Notes: generated by a model from the sequence alone, not told the origin. A stretch of DNA of 64,000 bases from Streptomyces griseomycini (GCF_014203535.1 NZ_JACHJI010000003.1:39609-103608); one strand, 5' to 3'; positions 36,562-45,814 are shown, counted from the first letter of the stretch. Translations and numbers: made by a program.

Positions 36562-36738
36562 ATGGCGGTGAACGCGAAGAAGGCCGCCGTCTACGTCCTC
36601 GTGGTCTTCGCGCTGTACGTGATCATCACGGACCCGGCCAGGGCGGCCGACTACGTCCAGATAGGGTTCGAGGGCATATCGGACGCCGCGAAGGCCATCG
36701 GCGACTTCATGACCTGGCTCGCCAACGGAGGAGAGTGA
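36562..36738 (+). CDS. Small membrane-anchored protein
   Basis: 58 residues: MAVNAKKAAVYVLVVFALYV then a short polar/helical part (PARAADYVQIGFEGISDAAK). One membrane helix at residues 8-23. The ribosome site GGGGAGGG supports the ATG. The stop overlaps the start of the Dabb gene by one base (TGATG), so the two are co-translated. Conserved in Streptomyces by recollection; function unknown. Confidence 0.75.
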   Translation: MAVNAKKAAVYVLVVFALYVIITDPARAADYVQIGFEGISDAAKAIGDFMTWLANGGE

Positions 36739-37031
36739 TGATCCGCCACCTGGTGCTCTTCAGGCTGAACGAGGGCGTCGAGCGGGACGACCCGCGGGTC
36801 GTCGAGGGCGTGGAGGCCTTCCGTTCGCTCGACGGCAAGATCCCGGAGATCCGCTTCTGGGAGTGCGCCTGGAACATCAGCGACCGTCCCATCGCCTACG
36901 ACTTCGCCATCAACTCGGCGTTCGAGGACGCCGAGGCCCTGCGCCGGTACGTGGAGCACCCGGAGCACCAGGCGGGCGTCGGACTGTGGCGCGAGTTCGC
37001 CACGTGGGTGATCGCCGACTACGAATTCTGA
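36738..37031 (+). CDS. Dabb-family stress-responsive alpha/beta barrel protein
   Basis: The 97-residue protein starts MIRHLVLFRLNEGVERDD and includes IPEIRFWECAWNIS and YDFAINSAFEDAEALRRYVEHPEHQ, the pattern of dimeric alpha-beta barrel (Dabb) proteins. Members include cyclases and stress proteins; this one is unassigned. A terminator follows, then sigF. Confidence 0.88.
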   Translation: MIRHLVLFRLNEGVERDDPRVVEGVEAFRSLDGKIPEIRFWECAWNISDRPIAYDFAINSAFEDAEALRRYVEHPEHQAGVGLWREFATWVIADYEF

Positions 37032-37046
37032 CTCTCCGCGCCCCGG

Positions 37047-37078
37047 AGCCCTCCGCCGCGACGGCGGGGGGCTTTCCT
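37047..37078 (+). terminator. Terminator after the Dabb gene
   Basis: A 12-bp stem AGCCCTCCGCCG / CGGCGGGGGGCT (one G-U pair) with a CGA loop, followed by TTTCCT. Confidence 0.85.
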
Positions 37079-37236
37079 ATGTCTTACGCACGTTTCGCAC
37101 GCACCTTACGTCCCTGTTGTTCCTCAACACGGAATATGCGGTGCTTGCACACAGTGAGCATGTCTTGTGATGCTATGACCGCTTTTTGACGGACGAGTTG
37201 ACGGACGAGTGGACCGATGAAGAGGTGGCGTTGACC

Positions 37237-38154
37237 GTGTCGGCCCGTACTGCGCCGCCCCAGGACCAGGAGTCCGGCCAGAACCCGGCCCCGGCTTCGC
37301 CCCCGGCCCGGTCACCGGAACCGGCGCGGGACGCGGTGCAGGACCCTGCCGCCGCCCGGCACCCGGACCCGCCCCCGACCCAGGCCAGGCGCCGCGGCGC
37401 CGACACCCGGGCCCTGACCCAGGTGCTCTTCGGCCAGCTCAAGGAGCTGGAGCCGGGCACGCCGGAGCACGCCCGCGTGCGCGCGGCCCTCATCGAGGCC
37501 AACCTCCCCCTGGTCCGCTACGCCGCCGCCCGCTTCCGCTCCCGCAACGAGCCGATGGAGGACGTCGTCCAGGTCGGCACCATCGGGCTCATCAACGCCA
37601 TCGACCGGTTCGACCCGGACCGGGGCGTGCAGTTCCCGACGTTCGCGATGCCGACGGTGGTCGGCGAGATCAAGCGGTACTTCCGCGACAACGTCCGCAC
37701 CGTCCACGTACCGCGCCGGCTGCACGAACTGTGGGTGCAGGTCAGCGGCGCGACCGAGGACCTGACGACCGCCTTCGGACGCTCCCCGTCGACCGCGGAG
37801 ATCGCCGAGCGGCTGCGCATCACCGAGGAGGAGGTGCTGTCCTGCATCGAGGCCGGCCGCTCGTACCACGCCACCTCGCTGGAGGCCGCGCAGGAGGGCG
37901 ACGGCATGCCGGGGCTGCTGGACCGGCTCGGCTACGAGGACCCCGCCCTGGACGGCGTCGAGCACCGCGACCTCGTCCGGCACCTGCTCGTCCAACTGCC
38001 CGAGCGGGAGCAGCGCATCCTGCTGCTGCGGTACTACAGCAACCTCACCCAGTCTCAGATCAGTGCGGAGCTCGGCGTCTCGCAGATGCACGTGTCCCGG
38101 CTACTGGCGCGTAGCTTCCAACGGCTGCGATCCGCAAACAGGATCGACGCGTAA
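37237..38154 (+). CDS. sigF: SigB-family RNA polymerase sigma factor SigF
   Basis: About 305 residues. After a Pro/Ala-rich leader it has sigma regions 2 ([42 protein letters not shown]), 3 and 4 ([37 protein letters not shown]), characteristic of the SigB/SigF group. In Streptomyces sigF is a late spore-maturation sigma factor next to sigN, which is the basis of the symbol. The start is uncertain: GTG 37237, TTG 37231 or TTG 37186. No anti-sigma gene is adjacent. Confidence 0.88.
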   Translation: MSARTAPPQDQESGQNPAPASPPARSPEPARDAVQDPAAARHPDPPPTQARRRGADTRALTQVLFGQLKELEPGTPEHARVRAALIEANLPLVRYAAARFRSRNEPMEDVVQVGTIGLINAIDRFDPDRGVQFPTFAMPTVVGEIKRYFRDNVRTVHVPRRLHELWVQVSGATEDLTTAFGRSPSTAEIAERLRITEEEVLSCIEAGRSYHATSLEAAQEGDGMPGLLDRLGYEDPALDGVEHRDLVRHLLVQLPEREQRILLLRYYSNLTQSQISAELGVSQMHVSRLLARSFQRLRSANRIDA

Positions 38155-38304
38155 CCTGTACGAGCGTATCGCTCACCAGTGCTGTTCTGTGTGTTTCTGG
38201 GCTGAAAGGACGTCAGACCCCCTGTTTCCAGGGCTGATTCGCATCTCGGATGTCGACATGTCACTACAGCGCGTTGCCGACATGTGACATTCTGCGGGAA
38301 GCGC

Positions 38305-38330
38305 GTTTGCCGGAGCCCCGGCGCCGGTAT
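38305..38330 (+). promoter_or_regulatory. Possible SigB-type promoter upstream of sigN
   Basis: GTTT, a 16-base spacer and CGGTAT resemble the SigB-family promoter pattern GTTT-N14-16-GGGTAT. It is 70 bases upstream of the sigN ATG. Two near-identical CGACATGTSAC elements (about 38250 and 38277) lie upstream and could be regulator sites. Confidence 0.35.
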
Positions 38331-38400
38331 TCCAGGTGATGGCTGCGTTCCTCAGACGGGGACGTCCGCCACGACCGTCCCGCGACCCAAAGGGGGTGGC

Positions 38401-39303
38401 ATGTCCGCAGAACAGGGCAGCTCGAAGGTGCTCACGCTCGCGGAGAGCGAGACAGCTCCCCATGCTCTCGACGCACTCGGCCCCATCGACGAGGGCCCGG
38501 CCCTCCCGGCCACGCCCGCTCCGGAGCTTCCGGACACGGCGGCCCTCGACACCCGCACCCTGTCCCGCTCCCTGTTCCTGCGACTCGCCGTCCTCGACGA
38601 GGACAGCCCGGAGCGTGCCTACGTCCGGGACACCCTGATCGAACTCAACCTCCCGCTGGTGCGGTACGCGGCGGCCCGCTTCCGCTCCCGCAACGAGCCG
38701 ATGGAGGACATCGTCCAGGTCGGCACCATCGGGCTGATCAAGGCGATCGACCGCTTCGACTGCGAACGGGGCGTGGAGTTCCCGACGTTCGCGATGCCGA
38801 CGGTGGTCGGCGAGATCAAGCGGTTCTTCCGCGACACGTCGTGGTCGGTGCGGGTGCCGCGCCGGCTGCAGGAACTGCGCCTGGCGCTGACGAAGACCAG
38901 CGACGAGCTCTCCCAGAAGCTGGACCGCTCCCCCACGGTCACCGAACTGGCCGCCGCGTTGGGCGTGTCGGAGGAGGACGTGGTCGACGGCCTCGCGGTC
39001 GGCAACGCCTACACCGCCTCCTCGCTGGACTCCCCGGCACCCGAGGACGACGGCGGCGAGGGATCGCTCGCGGACCGGCTCGGCTACGAGGACACGGCGC
39101 TGGAGGGCGTGGAGTACCGGGAGTCGCTCAAGCCCCTGCTGGCCAAGCTGCCGCCCCGCGAGCGGCGGATCATCATGCTGCGCTTCTTCGCCAACATGAC
39201 CCAGTCGCAGATCGGCGAGGAGGTCGGCATCTCCCAGATGCACGTCTCGCGGCTGCTGACCCGGACCCTGGCCCAGCTGCGGGAGGGCCTCATCTCGGAC
39301 TGA
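38401..39303 (+). CDS. sigN: SigB-family RNA polymerase sigma factor SigN
   Basis: A 300-residue paralogue of the preceding sigF product, sharing [40 protein letters not shown] and the region 4 [20 protein letters not shown]. The ATG at 38401 has AAAGGGGGTGGC upstream. In S. coelicolor the sigF neighbour sigN acts in aerial hypha development; the symbol is by that synteny. It has its own 246-base upstream region, so it is probably transcribed independently of sigF. Confidence 0.9.
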   Translation: MSAEQGSSKVLTLAESETAPHALDALGPIDEGPALPATPAPELPDTAALDTRTLSRSLFLRLAVLDEDSPERAYVRDTLIELNLPLVRYAAARFRSRNEPMEDIVQVGTIGLIKAIDRFDCERGVEFPTFAMPTVVGEIKRFFRDTSWSVRVPRRLQELRLALTKTSDELSQKLDRSPTVTELAAALGVSEEDVVDGLAVGNAYTASSLDSPAPEDDGGEGSLADRLGYEDTALEGVEYRESLKPLLAKLPPRERRIIMLRFFANMTQSQIGEEVGISQMHVSRLLTRTLAQLREGLISD

Positions 39304-39395
39304 GGCACGACCTCGGGAGCGGCATCGGGCCGCCGGGGCGCCTCCCCGTGTGGGCGCAACGGCGGCCGCCGTGTGTCGTCCGGTCGTTCCAGCGG

Positions 39396-39590
39396 TTACT
39401 TCAGCGCGAGCCAGGCCACCGCCGCGACGATCGCCACGGCGACGACGACGCCGACGATCAGGCCGAGCCGCGGCCCACCGCCCGAAGCGGCGGCCTGCCG
39501 GCCCTGCGGGGCCTCGTCGACGAACGCGCGGAACATCTGGGTGCTGCCGGCGGGGTCGTGGTTGCCCTGCGGGCCCTGGGTGTTAGCCAT
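39396..39590 (-). CDS. Small C-tail membrane protein
   Basis: The 64-residue product starts MANTQGPQGNHDPAGSTQMF and ends with one membrane helix (LGLIVGVVVAVAIVAAVAWL, about residues 43-62), so the polar N-terminus faces one side of the membrane. Good codon bias. It converges on sigN. Function unknown. Confidence 0.7.
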   Translation of the reverse strand: MANTQGPQGNHDPAGSTQMFRAFVDEAPQGRQAAASGGGPRLGLIVGVVVAVAIVAAVAWLALK

Positions 39591-40029
39591 GCCCCGAGAC
39601 CCTAGCGAATCCCCGACGGAGGGCCCAAGTGGGGGCGGGCACACGGGGTTGACGACCGGACGCGCCGGAGGGCGGGGGCGGTGCGGCGGACTCGCCGTGC
39701 GGGAACGGACACCTCCGGGAAGCACGGACACGTCCCCACGCCCCCGGAGCCGGACGGCCCGCCCGACGCCGCCACCCGGGGGTCCGGACAGCCGGCCTCC
39801 CGACACGGCGGAGCGGGTCGGCCACGACCCGACCCGGCGCCCCCCACACGGACGGCACCGTCCGCTCCGGTCCCGCACGGGCGAGACGGAGGGGCGGGCA
39901 GTCCCCGGCGGCGTGGGCCGGGAGCCCGGCAGGACGGCTCTCCTGCCGGGGGAACGCGGCTCACCTGCATGTTTACTCTTGCGATTACTTGCCTTTGCCA
40001 AGTTTTTGTTCCACACCGCCCTCTTTTTA
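39591..40029. other. Non-coding gap before the marR operon
   Basis: The first 350 bases are GC-rich and open in several frames, but none has a ribosome site or a recognisable product. From about 39960 composition turns AT-rich, marking the marR promoter region. Confidence 0.4.
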
Positions 40030-40072
40030 TTGCCTGTAGCAACCATCCACTTCTATCGTTGCCCTAAGCAAC
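40030..40072. promoter_or_regulatory. Two MarR-type operators upstream of marR
   Basis: TTGC-CTGTA-GCAA (40030-40042) and GTTGC-CCTAA-GCAAC (40058-40072) are inverted repeats with the same half-site, centred 29 bases apart in AT-rich DNA just before the ribosome site AGGAGG. They fit MarR dimers autoregulating the marR-MFS operon. Confidence 0.7.
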
Positions 40073-40086
40073 AAACAGGAGGTGCC

Positions 40087-40599
40087 ATGGCCGAGCGGAC
40101 GCAGTACGAGGAGTTGGTCCGGCAGCTCAGCGCGTTCGGCGTGGTGAAGCGGGAGATGAGCCGGATCATGCCGGCCGACTGCCACAGCGGCTCCGCCGCC
40201 GCGCTGGCCCTGCTCGGCCGCCACGGCGACATGCGCATGAGCAAGCTCGCCGAACTGCTCTCCGTGGATCTGTCGGTCACCAGCCGCCACGTCACCCACC
40301 TGGCCGAGCGCGGCTGGATCGAACGCTCCCCCGACCCCGCCGACAAGCGCTCCCGCATCCTGCGCCTCACCCCCGCCGGCCAGGAGCAGCTCGACGAGCT
40401 GTTCCGGCGGACCACGCAGCTGCTCGCCGAGCGCCTGGGCGACTGGCCGGACGAGGAGATCGGCCGGCTCACCCAGCTCATGGCCCGGCTCAGGGACAGC
40501 TTCGGCGAGGGCCGGGCCACGACCCGCCCGGCTCCCCCGCCGCCCCGCCCGGCGCCTCCCGCACTCGAACGGACCACCCGTACACCCGCAGACACGTAA
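40087..40599 (+). CDS. MarR-family transcriptional regulator
   Basis: A 170-residue winged-helix regulator: MRMSKLAELLSVDLSVTSRH (recognition helix region), RSPDPADKRSRILRLTPAG (wing), with a Pro/Arg-rich C-terminal tail. AACAGGAGG precedes the ATG. It lies 13 bases before an MFS exporter gene and behind two matching inverted repeats, so it is very likely the autorepressor of the pump operon. Confidence 0.92.
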   Translation: MAERTQYEELVRQLSAFGVVKREMSRIMPADCHSGSAAALALLGRHGDMRMSKLAELLSVDLSVTSRHVTHLAERGWIERSPDPADKRSRILRLTPAGQEQLDELFRRTTQLLAERLGDWPDEEIGRLTQLMARLRDSFGEGRATTRPAPPPPRPAPPALERTTRTPADT

Positions 40600-40612
40600 G
40601 AGAAGGAAGTCC

Positions 40613-43186
40613 ATGGCAACGACCACACCAGCCGGTGTGCGGGCTCATGCCAAGCACGGGGGAGGCTCCTCCGAAGGCCATGCTCCGATGACGCACCGGC
40701 AGATCATGGAGGCTCTGTCGGGCCTGCTGCTCGGCATGTTCGCCGCGATCCTGTCCTCCACCATCGTCACCAACGCCCTGCCCGAGATCGTCTCCGACCT
40801 CGGCGGCGGCCAGAGCGCCTACACCTGGGTCGTCACCGCCTCGCTGCTGGCGATGACGGCCTCCACCCCCCTGTGGGGCAAGCTCGCCGACCTGGTCAGC
40901 AAGAAGGCCCTGGTCCAGATAGCCCTGGTGGTCTTCGTCATCGGGTCCGTGGTGGCCGGCATGGCGCACAACCCCGGCACGCTGATCACGGCCCGGGTCA
41001 TCCAGGGCCTGGGCGCCGGCGGTCTGTCCGCCCTGGCGCAGATCATCATGGCCGCGATGATCTCCCCGCGCGAGCGCGGGCGCTACTCCGGCTACCTGGG
41101 CGCGACCTTCGCCGTCGCGACCGTCGGCGGCCCGCTGCTCGGCGGCGTCATCACCGACACCAGCTGGCTCGGCTGGCGCTGGTGCCTCTACGTCGGCGTG
41201 CCGTTCGCGGTGATCGCGCTGGTCGTGCTGCAGAAGACGCTGGACCTGCCGGTGGTCAAGCGCAAGGTCAAGGTCGACTGGGCCGGTGCCTTCTTCGTCA
41301 CCGCGGCCGTCTGCCTGCTGCTCGTCTGGGTGACCTTCGCCGACGACAAGTACGACTGGATGTCCTGGCAGACCGGCGCCATGGTCGGCGGCTCGGTCGT
41401 GCTGGCACTGGTCTTCGTCCTCGTCGAGACCAGGGCCGCCGAGCCGATCATCCCGCTGCGCCTGTTCCGCAACCGCACCATCACCCTGGCCTCGCTCGCC
41501 TCGCTGTTCGTCGGCATCGCGATGTTCGCGGGCACGGTCTACTTCAGCCAGTACTTCCAGCTGGCGCGGGGCCAGTCCCCGACCATGTCGGGCGTCATGA
41601 CGATCCCGATGATCGGCGGCCTGTTCGTGTCGTCCACGGTCTCCGGCCTGGTCATCACCAAGACCGGGAGGTGGAAGAGCTGGCTGCTGGTCGGCGGCGT
41701 GCTGCTGACGGCCGGCCTGGGCCTGATGGGCACCATGCGCTACGACACCCCGTACTGGCGCATCGCGCTCTTCATGGCGCTGATGGGTCTCGGCGTCGGC
41801 ATGATGATGCAGAACCTGGTGCTCTGCACGCAGAACCAGGTGGCCCCGAGCGACCTGGGCGCCGCGTCCTCCGTCGTGACCTTCTTCCGGTCGCTCGGCG
41901 GTGCGGTGGGCGTCTCGGTGCTCGGTTCCGTGATGTCCTCCCGGATCAGCCACTACGCCGCGGACACCATCGACACGCTCGGCCCGAAGGACCGGGCGGC
42001 GGCCGCCCAGGCCTCCGGCGGCGGTGCGATCCCCGACATGGACCTGCTGCCCCCGGCCATCCGCACCTGGCTGGAGAGCGCCTACGGGCACGGCATCGCC
42101 GACATCTTCCTGTACGTCGCGCCGATCGCCCTCCTCGGCTTCCTGGTGACCCTGTTCATCAAGGAGGTCCCGCTGCGCACCGCGGGCGCCCTGGCCCAGG
42201 CCACCGAGGCCCAGGCCACCGGGGCCCCGGCCGAGGCCCCGGCCGAGGCCCCGGCCGGAACACCGGCCGCGACTCCGGCCGCCGCCGCGGCCACCGCTCC
42301 GGCCGCCGAGGAGGCCCCGGACCGGTTCTCCCCCGGCGCGGACACCGAGGCCGCGGACCGGGAGACGGCCACCCGGCCGCTGTCCGCCGTCGCCACGCCC
42401 GCCCGCCCGGAGGGGTCCGCCGGCGGCGGCATCCCGGTGCGCGGCTTCGTCCGCGGCGCCGAGTCCGCCCCGGTCCCGCAGGCCGCCGTCACGCTGATCT
42501 CGCTGGCCGGGCGCCAGCTGGGCCGGTCGGTGGCGCAGGCCGACGGCTCCTACGCGGTGGACGCGCCCGGGACCGGGGCGTACGTCCTGATCGCCTCCGC
42601 CGACGGCCACCAGCCGCAGGCGTCCACGATCGTGGTGAACGACGAGCCCGTCTCCTACGACATCCTGCTCGGCGGGACCAGCGGCCTGACCGGCCTGGTC
42701 CGGGCCGCCGGCAGCGGGCTGCCGGTGCCGGACGCGATGGTGATCGTCACCGATGTGCGCGGGGACCTGCTGGCCACCGGGAACACCGGTGAGCAGGGCG
42801 AGTTCTCCTTCACCGAGCTGGTGCCGGGCGCGGTGACCGTCGCGGTGAACGCCCTCGGGTACCGGCCGCGCGCACTGCCCGTCGAGGTGGGCGGCGGCGG
42901 GGTGACCCGGCTCGAGGTCGAGCTGGAGACCGGCGCCCGGGTCCAGGGCGTGGTCCGCGCCCCGCACGGGCCGCTGGCCGACGCCCGGGTGACCCTGGTC
43001 GACGCGGCGGGCAACGTGGTCGGCACGGCGACGACCGGTGCGGACGGGGCGTACGCCTTCGCCGACCTGGACGGCGGCGAGTACACCGTCATCGCCACGG
43101 GCTACCCGCCGGTGGCCACCACGGTGACGCTCGCCGCGGGCGGAGCCGACGGCCACGACATCGAACTCGCCCACCCGGGCGAGTAG
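40613..43186 (+). CDS. DHA2-type MFS exporter fused to three carboxypeptidase-regulatory-like domains
   Basis: 857 residues. Residues about 30-520 form a 14-helix DHA2 drug exporter (ILSSTIVTNALPEIVSDL, WGKLADLVSKK, ARVIQGLGAGGLSALAQI). A Pro/Ala-rich linker follows, then three beta-sandwich repeats of CarboxypepD_reg/Cna-B type (about 600-670, 680-750, 760-855), each with the pattern GxVRxxxxPxPxAxVxxxDxxG...G.YxxxxLxPGxYxV. A soluble extracellular or cytoplasmic tail of this size is unusual for MFS pumps. Operon with marR and the YceI gene, whose N-terminus repeats the same domain. Confidence 0.9.
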   Translation: MATTTPAGVRAHAKHGGGSSEGHAPMTHRQIMEALSGLLLGMFAAILSSTIVTNALPEIVSDLGGGQSAYTWVVTASLLAMTASTPLWGKLADLVSKKALVQIALVVFVIGSVVAGMAHNPGTLITARVIQGLGAGGLSALAQIIMAAMISPRERGRYSGYLGATFAVATVGGPLLGGVITDTSWLGWRWCLYVGVPFAVIALVVLQKTLDLPVVKRKVKVDWAGAFFVTAAVCLLLVWVTFADDKYDWMSWQTGAMVGGSVVLALVFVLVETRAAEPIIPLRLFRNRTITLASLASLFVGIAMFAGTVYFSQYFQLARGQSPTMSGVMTIPMIGGLFVSSTVSGLVITKTGRWKSWLLVGGVLLTAGLGLMGTMRYDTPYWRIALFMALMGLGVGMMMQNLVLCTQNQVAPSDLGAASSVVTFFRSLGGAVGVSVLGSVMSSRISHYAADTIDTLGPKDRAAAAQASGGGAIPDMDLLPPAIRTWLESAYGHGIADIFLYVAPIALLGFLVTLFIKEVPLRTAGALAQATEAQATGAPAEAPAEAPAGTPAATPAAAAATAPAAEEAPDRFSPGADTEAADRETATRPLSAVATPARPEGSAGGGIPVRGFVRGAESAPVPQAAVTLISLAGRQLGRSVAQADGSYAVDAPGTGAYVLIASADGHQPQASTIVVNDEPVSYDILLGGTSGLTGLVRAAGSGLPVPDAMVIVTDVRGDLLATGNTGEQGEFSFTELVPGAVTVAVNALGYRPRALPVEVGGGGVTRLEVELETGARVQGVVRAPHGPLADARVTLVDAAGNVVGTATTGADGAYAFADLDGGEYTVIATGYPPVATTVTLAAGGADGHDIELAHPGE

Positions 43187-43294
43187 CCGGACCCCGGCCC
43201 GTGGCGGGCGAGCGCGTCCTGTAGCGGAGACGCGCCCCGCCGCGGGCCGGTCCCCATCCGACCGATCTGTAATCCTCTGCAGGGAGAAAACGGG

Positions 43295-44116
43295 ATGCCA
43301 CTGACCGCGAGGATCCGTACCCGGGACGGGTGGGCCGTGTCGCACGCGGTCGTCACGGTGACCGACGCGACCGGCACGCAGGTGCTGCGGGCCGGGACGG
43401 ACACCGAGGGTGCCGTCCGGGACGCCACCGGGCTGGCGCCGGGGGCGTACACGGTCGTCGTCACCGCCGTCGGCTACGCGCCCGCCGCCGCCAGCGCGAT
43501 CGTCACCGCGAGCGGGAAGGCCGAGATCGGGACGGTCACCCTGGCCCGGCAGGGCGGCACCGAACTGCCGCCGCCCGGGCCGTGGACCGTGGACCCCGCG
43601 CACTCGAGCGTGGCCGCCGTCGCCCGGCACCTGGGCATCTCCAGCGTGCGCGGCCGGTTCACCGACTTCTCCGCCGCGCTGGAGATCGCACCGGACGACG
43701 TCGCCGGGTCCCGGGTGGAGGCGGTGATCCGGGCGGCCTCCATCGACACCGGCAACGGCATGCGCGACGCCCACCTGCGGTCGGCGGACTTCCTGGACGT
43801 CGAGCGGTACCCCGAGATCACCTACCGGTCCACCGGCCTGACCGAGGCCGGCTCCGACCGCTGGACGGTCCGCGGCGAGCTGACGATGCGCGGTGTCGTC
43901 CGACCCGTCGACCTGGACCTGTCCTACCTCGGCACCGGACCCGACCCGTGGGGCGGCACGCGGGCCGCGTTCCGCGCCACGGCCGAACTGAGGCGCGAGG
44001 ACTTCGCGATGAACTACAACCAGGTCCTCCAGGCGGGCATCGCGGCCATCGGCACGACGCTCAGGGTGGAGCTGGACGTCCAGGCGGTGCGGGGGGCGTC
44101 ACTGCCGGCCGCGTGA
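43295..44116 (+). CDS. YceI-family lipid/isoprenoid-binding protein with N-terminal carboxypeptidase-regulatory-like domain
   Basis: The 273-residue protein begins with one beta-sandwich repeat (about residues 1-85) homologous to those of the upstream MFS protein. It continues with a YceI domain (PWTVDPAHSSVAAVARHLGI, VEAVIRAASIDTGNGMRDAH, LDVERYPEITYRSTG, ELTMRGVVRPVDLDL). YceI proteins bind long-chain isoprenoids or amphiphiles in a lipocalin-like barrel. There is no signal peptide. An AGGGAGAAAACGGG region precedes the ATG. It probably works with the MFS pump. Its 3' end overlaps the convergent GAF-ANTAR gene by 18 bases. Confidence 0.9.
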   Translation: MPLTARIRTRDGWAVSHAVVTVTDATGTQVLRAGTDTEGAVRDATGLAPGAYTVVVTAVGYAPAAASAIVTASGKAEIGTVTLARQGGTELPPPGPWTVDPAHSSVAAVARHLGISSVRGRFTDFSAALEIAPDDVAGSRVEAVIRAASIDTGNGMRDAHLRSADFLDVERYPEITYRSTGLTEAGSDRWTVRGELTMRGVVRPVDLDLSYLGTGPDPWGGTRAAFRATAELRREDFAMNYNQVLQAGIAAIGTTLRVELDVQAVRGASLPAA

Positions 44117-44800
44117 GGGCCCGTTCGCGGTGCGCGCCACCACCTGGGCGCACAGATCCCGGAGTTTGACGTTCCGGTCCTGCGAGACGCGACGCAGCCG
44201 CTCCAGGGCCCGGCCCGCGTCGATCCGCTCGCGGGCCATGAGGATGCCGATCGCCTGGTCGATGACGCTGCGCGAGAGCAGGGCGGTGCGGACGTCGGCG
44301 GCGGACTGCCGGCGGCGCTCCATGTGCAGGGCGAGGGCGACGACGTCCGCCGCCCGGGCCGCGAAGGCGCGGGCCGCGTCCCGTCCGGCGGCGAGCGCAC
44401 CGGGCCGCTCGCCGTAGAGGTTGAGCGCGGCGACCGGCTCGCCCGGCACGTCCAGCGGGACCGCCAGCACCGTGCGCACCCCGGTGGCCAGCGCGTACCG
44501 CGTGTACGCGGGCCAGCGGGTCTCGGCGGTCAGGTCGGGGGCGTACTGTTCGGTGCCGGTCTCGGCGGCCGCCACGCAGGGGCCCGAGCCGTTCTCGTAC
44601 TGCCGCTGGTCGAGCCCGCTCGGCAGGCCCGCACTGCCCGCGAGGGTCAGCAGCCGGTCGGCGCGGCGCACCGTGACGCTGCACGCGGCGGCGCCGGGCA
44701 CCTCCCGCACCGCACGGTCGGTCAGATCCCGCAGCAGCGTGTCGAGTCCCCTGCTGCGCACCATCGCCTGGTCGAGCGTGTCGGACGCCTCGGAAGTCAT
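44099..44800 (-). CDS. GAF-ANTAR domain protein (putative antiterminator) 1
   Basis: 233 residues from MTSEASDTLDQAMVRSRGLD. The GAF sensor domain (about 20-150) includes NGSGPCVAAAETG; the C-terminal ANTAR RNA-binding domain has ALLSRSVIDQAIGILMARER and AGRALERLRRVSQDRNVKLR. ANTAR proteins bind paired RNA hairpins to block termination. It lies 46 bases downstream of a second GAF-ANTAR gene, probably in the same operon, and overlaps the end of the opposing yceI gene. Confidence 0.9.
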   Translation of the reverse strand: MTSEASDTLDQAMVRSRGLDTLLRDLTDRAVREVPGAAACSVTVRRADRLLTLAGSAGLPSGLDQRQYENGSGPCVAAAETGTEQYAPDLTAETRWPAYTRYALATGVRTVLAVPLDVPGEPVAALNLYGERPGALAAGRDAARAFAARAADVVALALHMERRRQSAADVRTALLSRSVIDQAIGILMARERIDAGRALERLRRVSQDRNVKLRDLCAQVVARTANGPSRGRQ

Positions 44801-44846
44801 GCCCGTACGGATGTCCCGTCGGCGGCCGCCCACGCCCGCGGGCGGG

Positions 44847-45560
44847 TCACCGGGCGTCGGGGGGGCTGTGCGCGTCGACGATGCGGAGGGCGAGGTCGCG
44901 CAGCTTCACGTTCTCCCGCTGCGAGGCCTTCACCAGGCTGTCGAAGGCCCCGGCCGCGTCGATGTCCAGTCGCTCCATGAGGATGCCGGTGGCCTGGCCG
45001 ATCAGGTCCCGGGTGCGCATGGCCTCGGTGAGCTGCTCGCGCACGGTGGCGGACTCCAGGGCTATGCCGACGTGCGCGGTGAACAGCCGGCCGATCCTGA
45101 GCGCGGTCTCGTCGAAGGCGCGCGGCTTGCGGGCGTAGGCGGTGAGCACGGTCAGCCGGCGGCGGTCGGCGCGCAGCCGCAGCGACAGCACGGACCGCAG
45201 GCCCAGCTCGGCCAGGGCCTCCTCGCCCTCGTCGCCCTCGCTGTCCGCGACCTCGGCCACCGGTGCGGTCCACAGACGCTGCCAGTACGGCCGGTGCTCC
45301 CCCGTGGGGTGGCCGTCCTCGGCGGCGCGCACGACCTCGTCGGTCCAGGCGAGCGTGCGGCGCCGGTCGTTCCGCTCGATGAGGGAGATGCCGGCGTGCT
45401 CGGCACCGGGCACGAGGTCCACCGCGAGGCGGACCGCGGTGTCCAGGGTGGAGTCCGGGGTGGGCGTCTCGTGGAGCCGCCGTGCCACGGCCGTCAGTGC
45501 TTCCGCCAGGTCGACACCGGCCGGAGAACCGGGCATATCAGGAAAATCAGACGCAGCCAC
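44847..45560 (-). CDS. GAF-ANTAR domain protein (putative antiterminator) 2
   Basis: 237 residues. The GAF domain carries AGISLIERNDRRRTLAWTDE; the ANTAR domain reads MRTRDLIGQATGILMERLDI and DSLVKASQRENVKLRDLALR. Two adjacent GTG codons exist; the second (45560) has the AAGAGG site six bases upstream and is used. The paired gene downstream is a diverged paralogue, so the two may form heterodimers. Confidence 0.9.
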   Translation of the reverse strand: MAASDFPDMPGSPAGVDLAEALTAVARRLHETPTPDSTLDTAVRLAVDLVPGAEHAGISLIERNDRRRTLAWTDEVVRAAEDGHPTGEHRPYWQRLWTAPVAEVADSEGDEGEEALAELGLRSVLSLRLRADRRRLTVLTAYARKPRAFDETALRIGRLFTAHVGIALESATVREQLTEAMRTRDLIGQATGILMERLDIDAAGAFDSLVKASQRENVKLRDLALRIVDAHSPPDAR

Positions 45561-45814
45561 CACGAACCTCTTCGGCGTGCACGGCCACACGGCCGTGCGC
45601 AGGAGAGCTCCGCAGCACATTCCTGACTGCGAGCACAGGACGTACAGAACTCTAACCGTTCGTTTGCCACGAGGTGACGCCCGGACCTGCGACGTGCGGT
45701 CTCGCGGTGGTCGTCCCCCGGGCCGCTCCCGCCGGGGACCGACGGGCGGGGACCGACGGGCGGGGGCGGCCCGGTTCCGCCCGGGTTCCGCCCCGATGTG
45801 CCTAGGCTGGCGTC

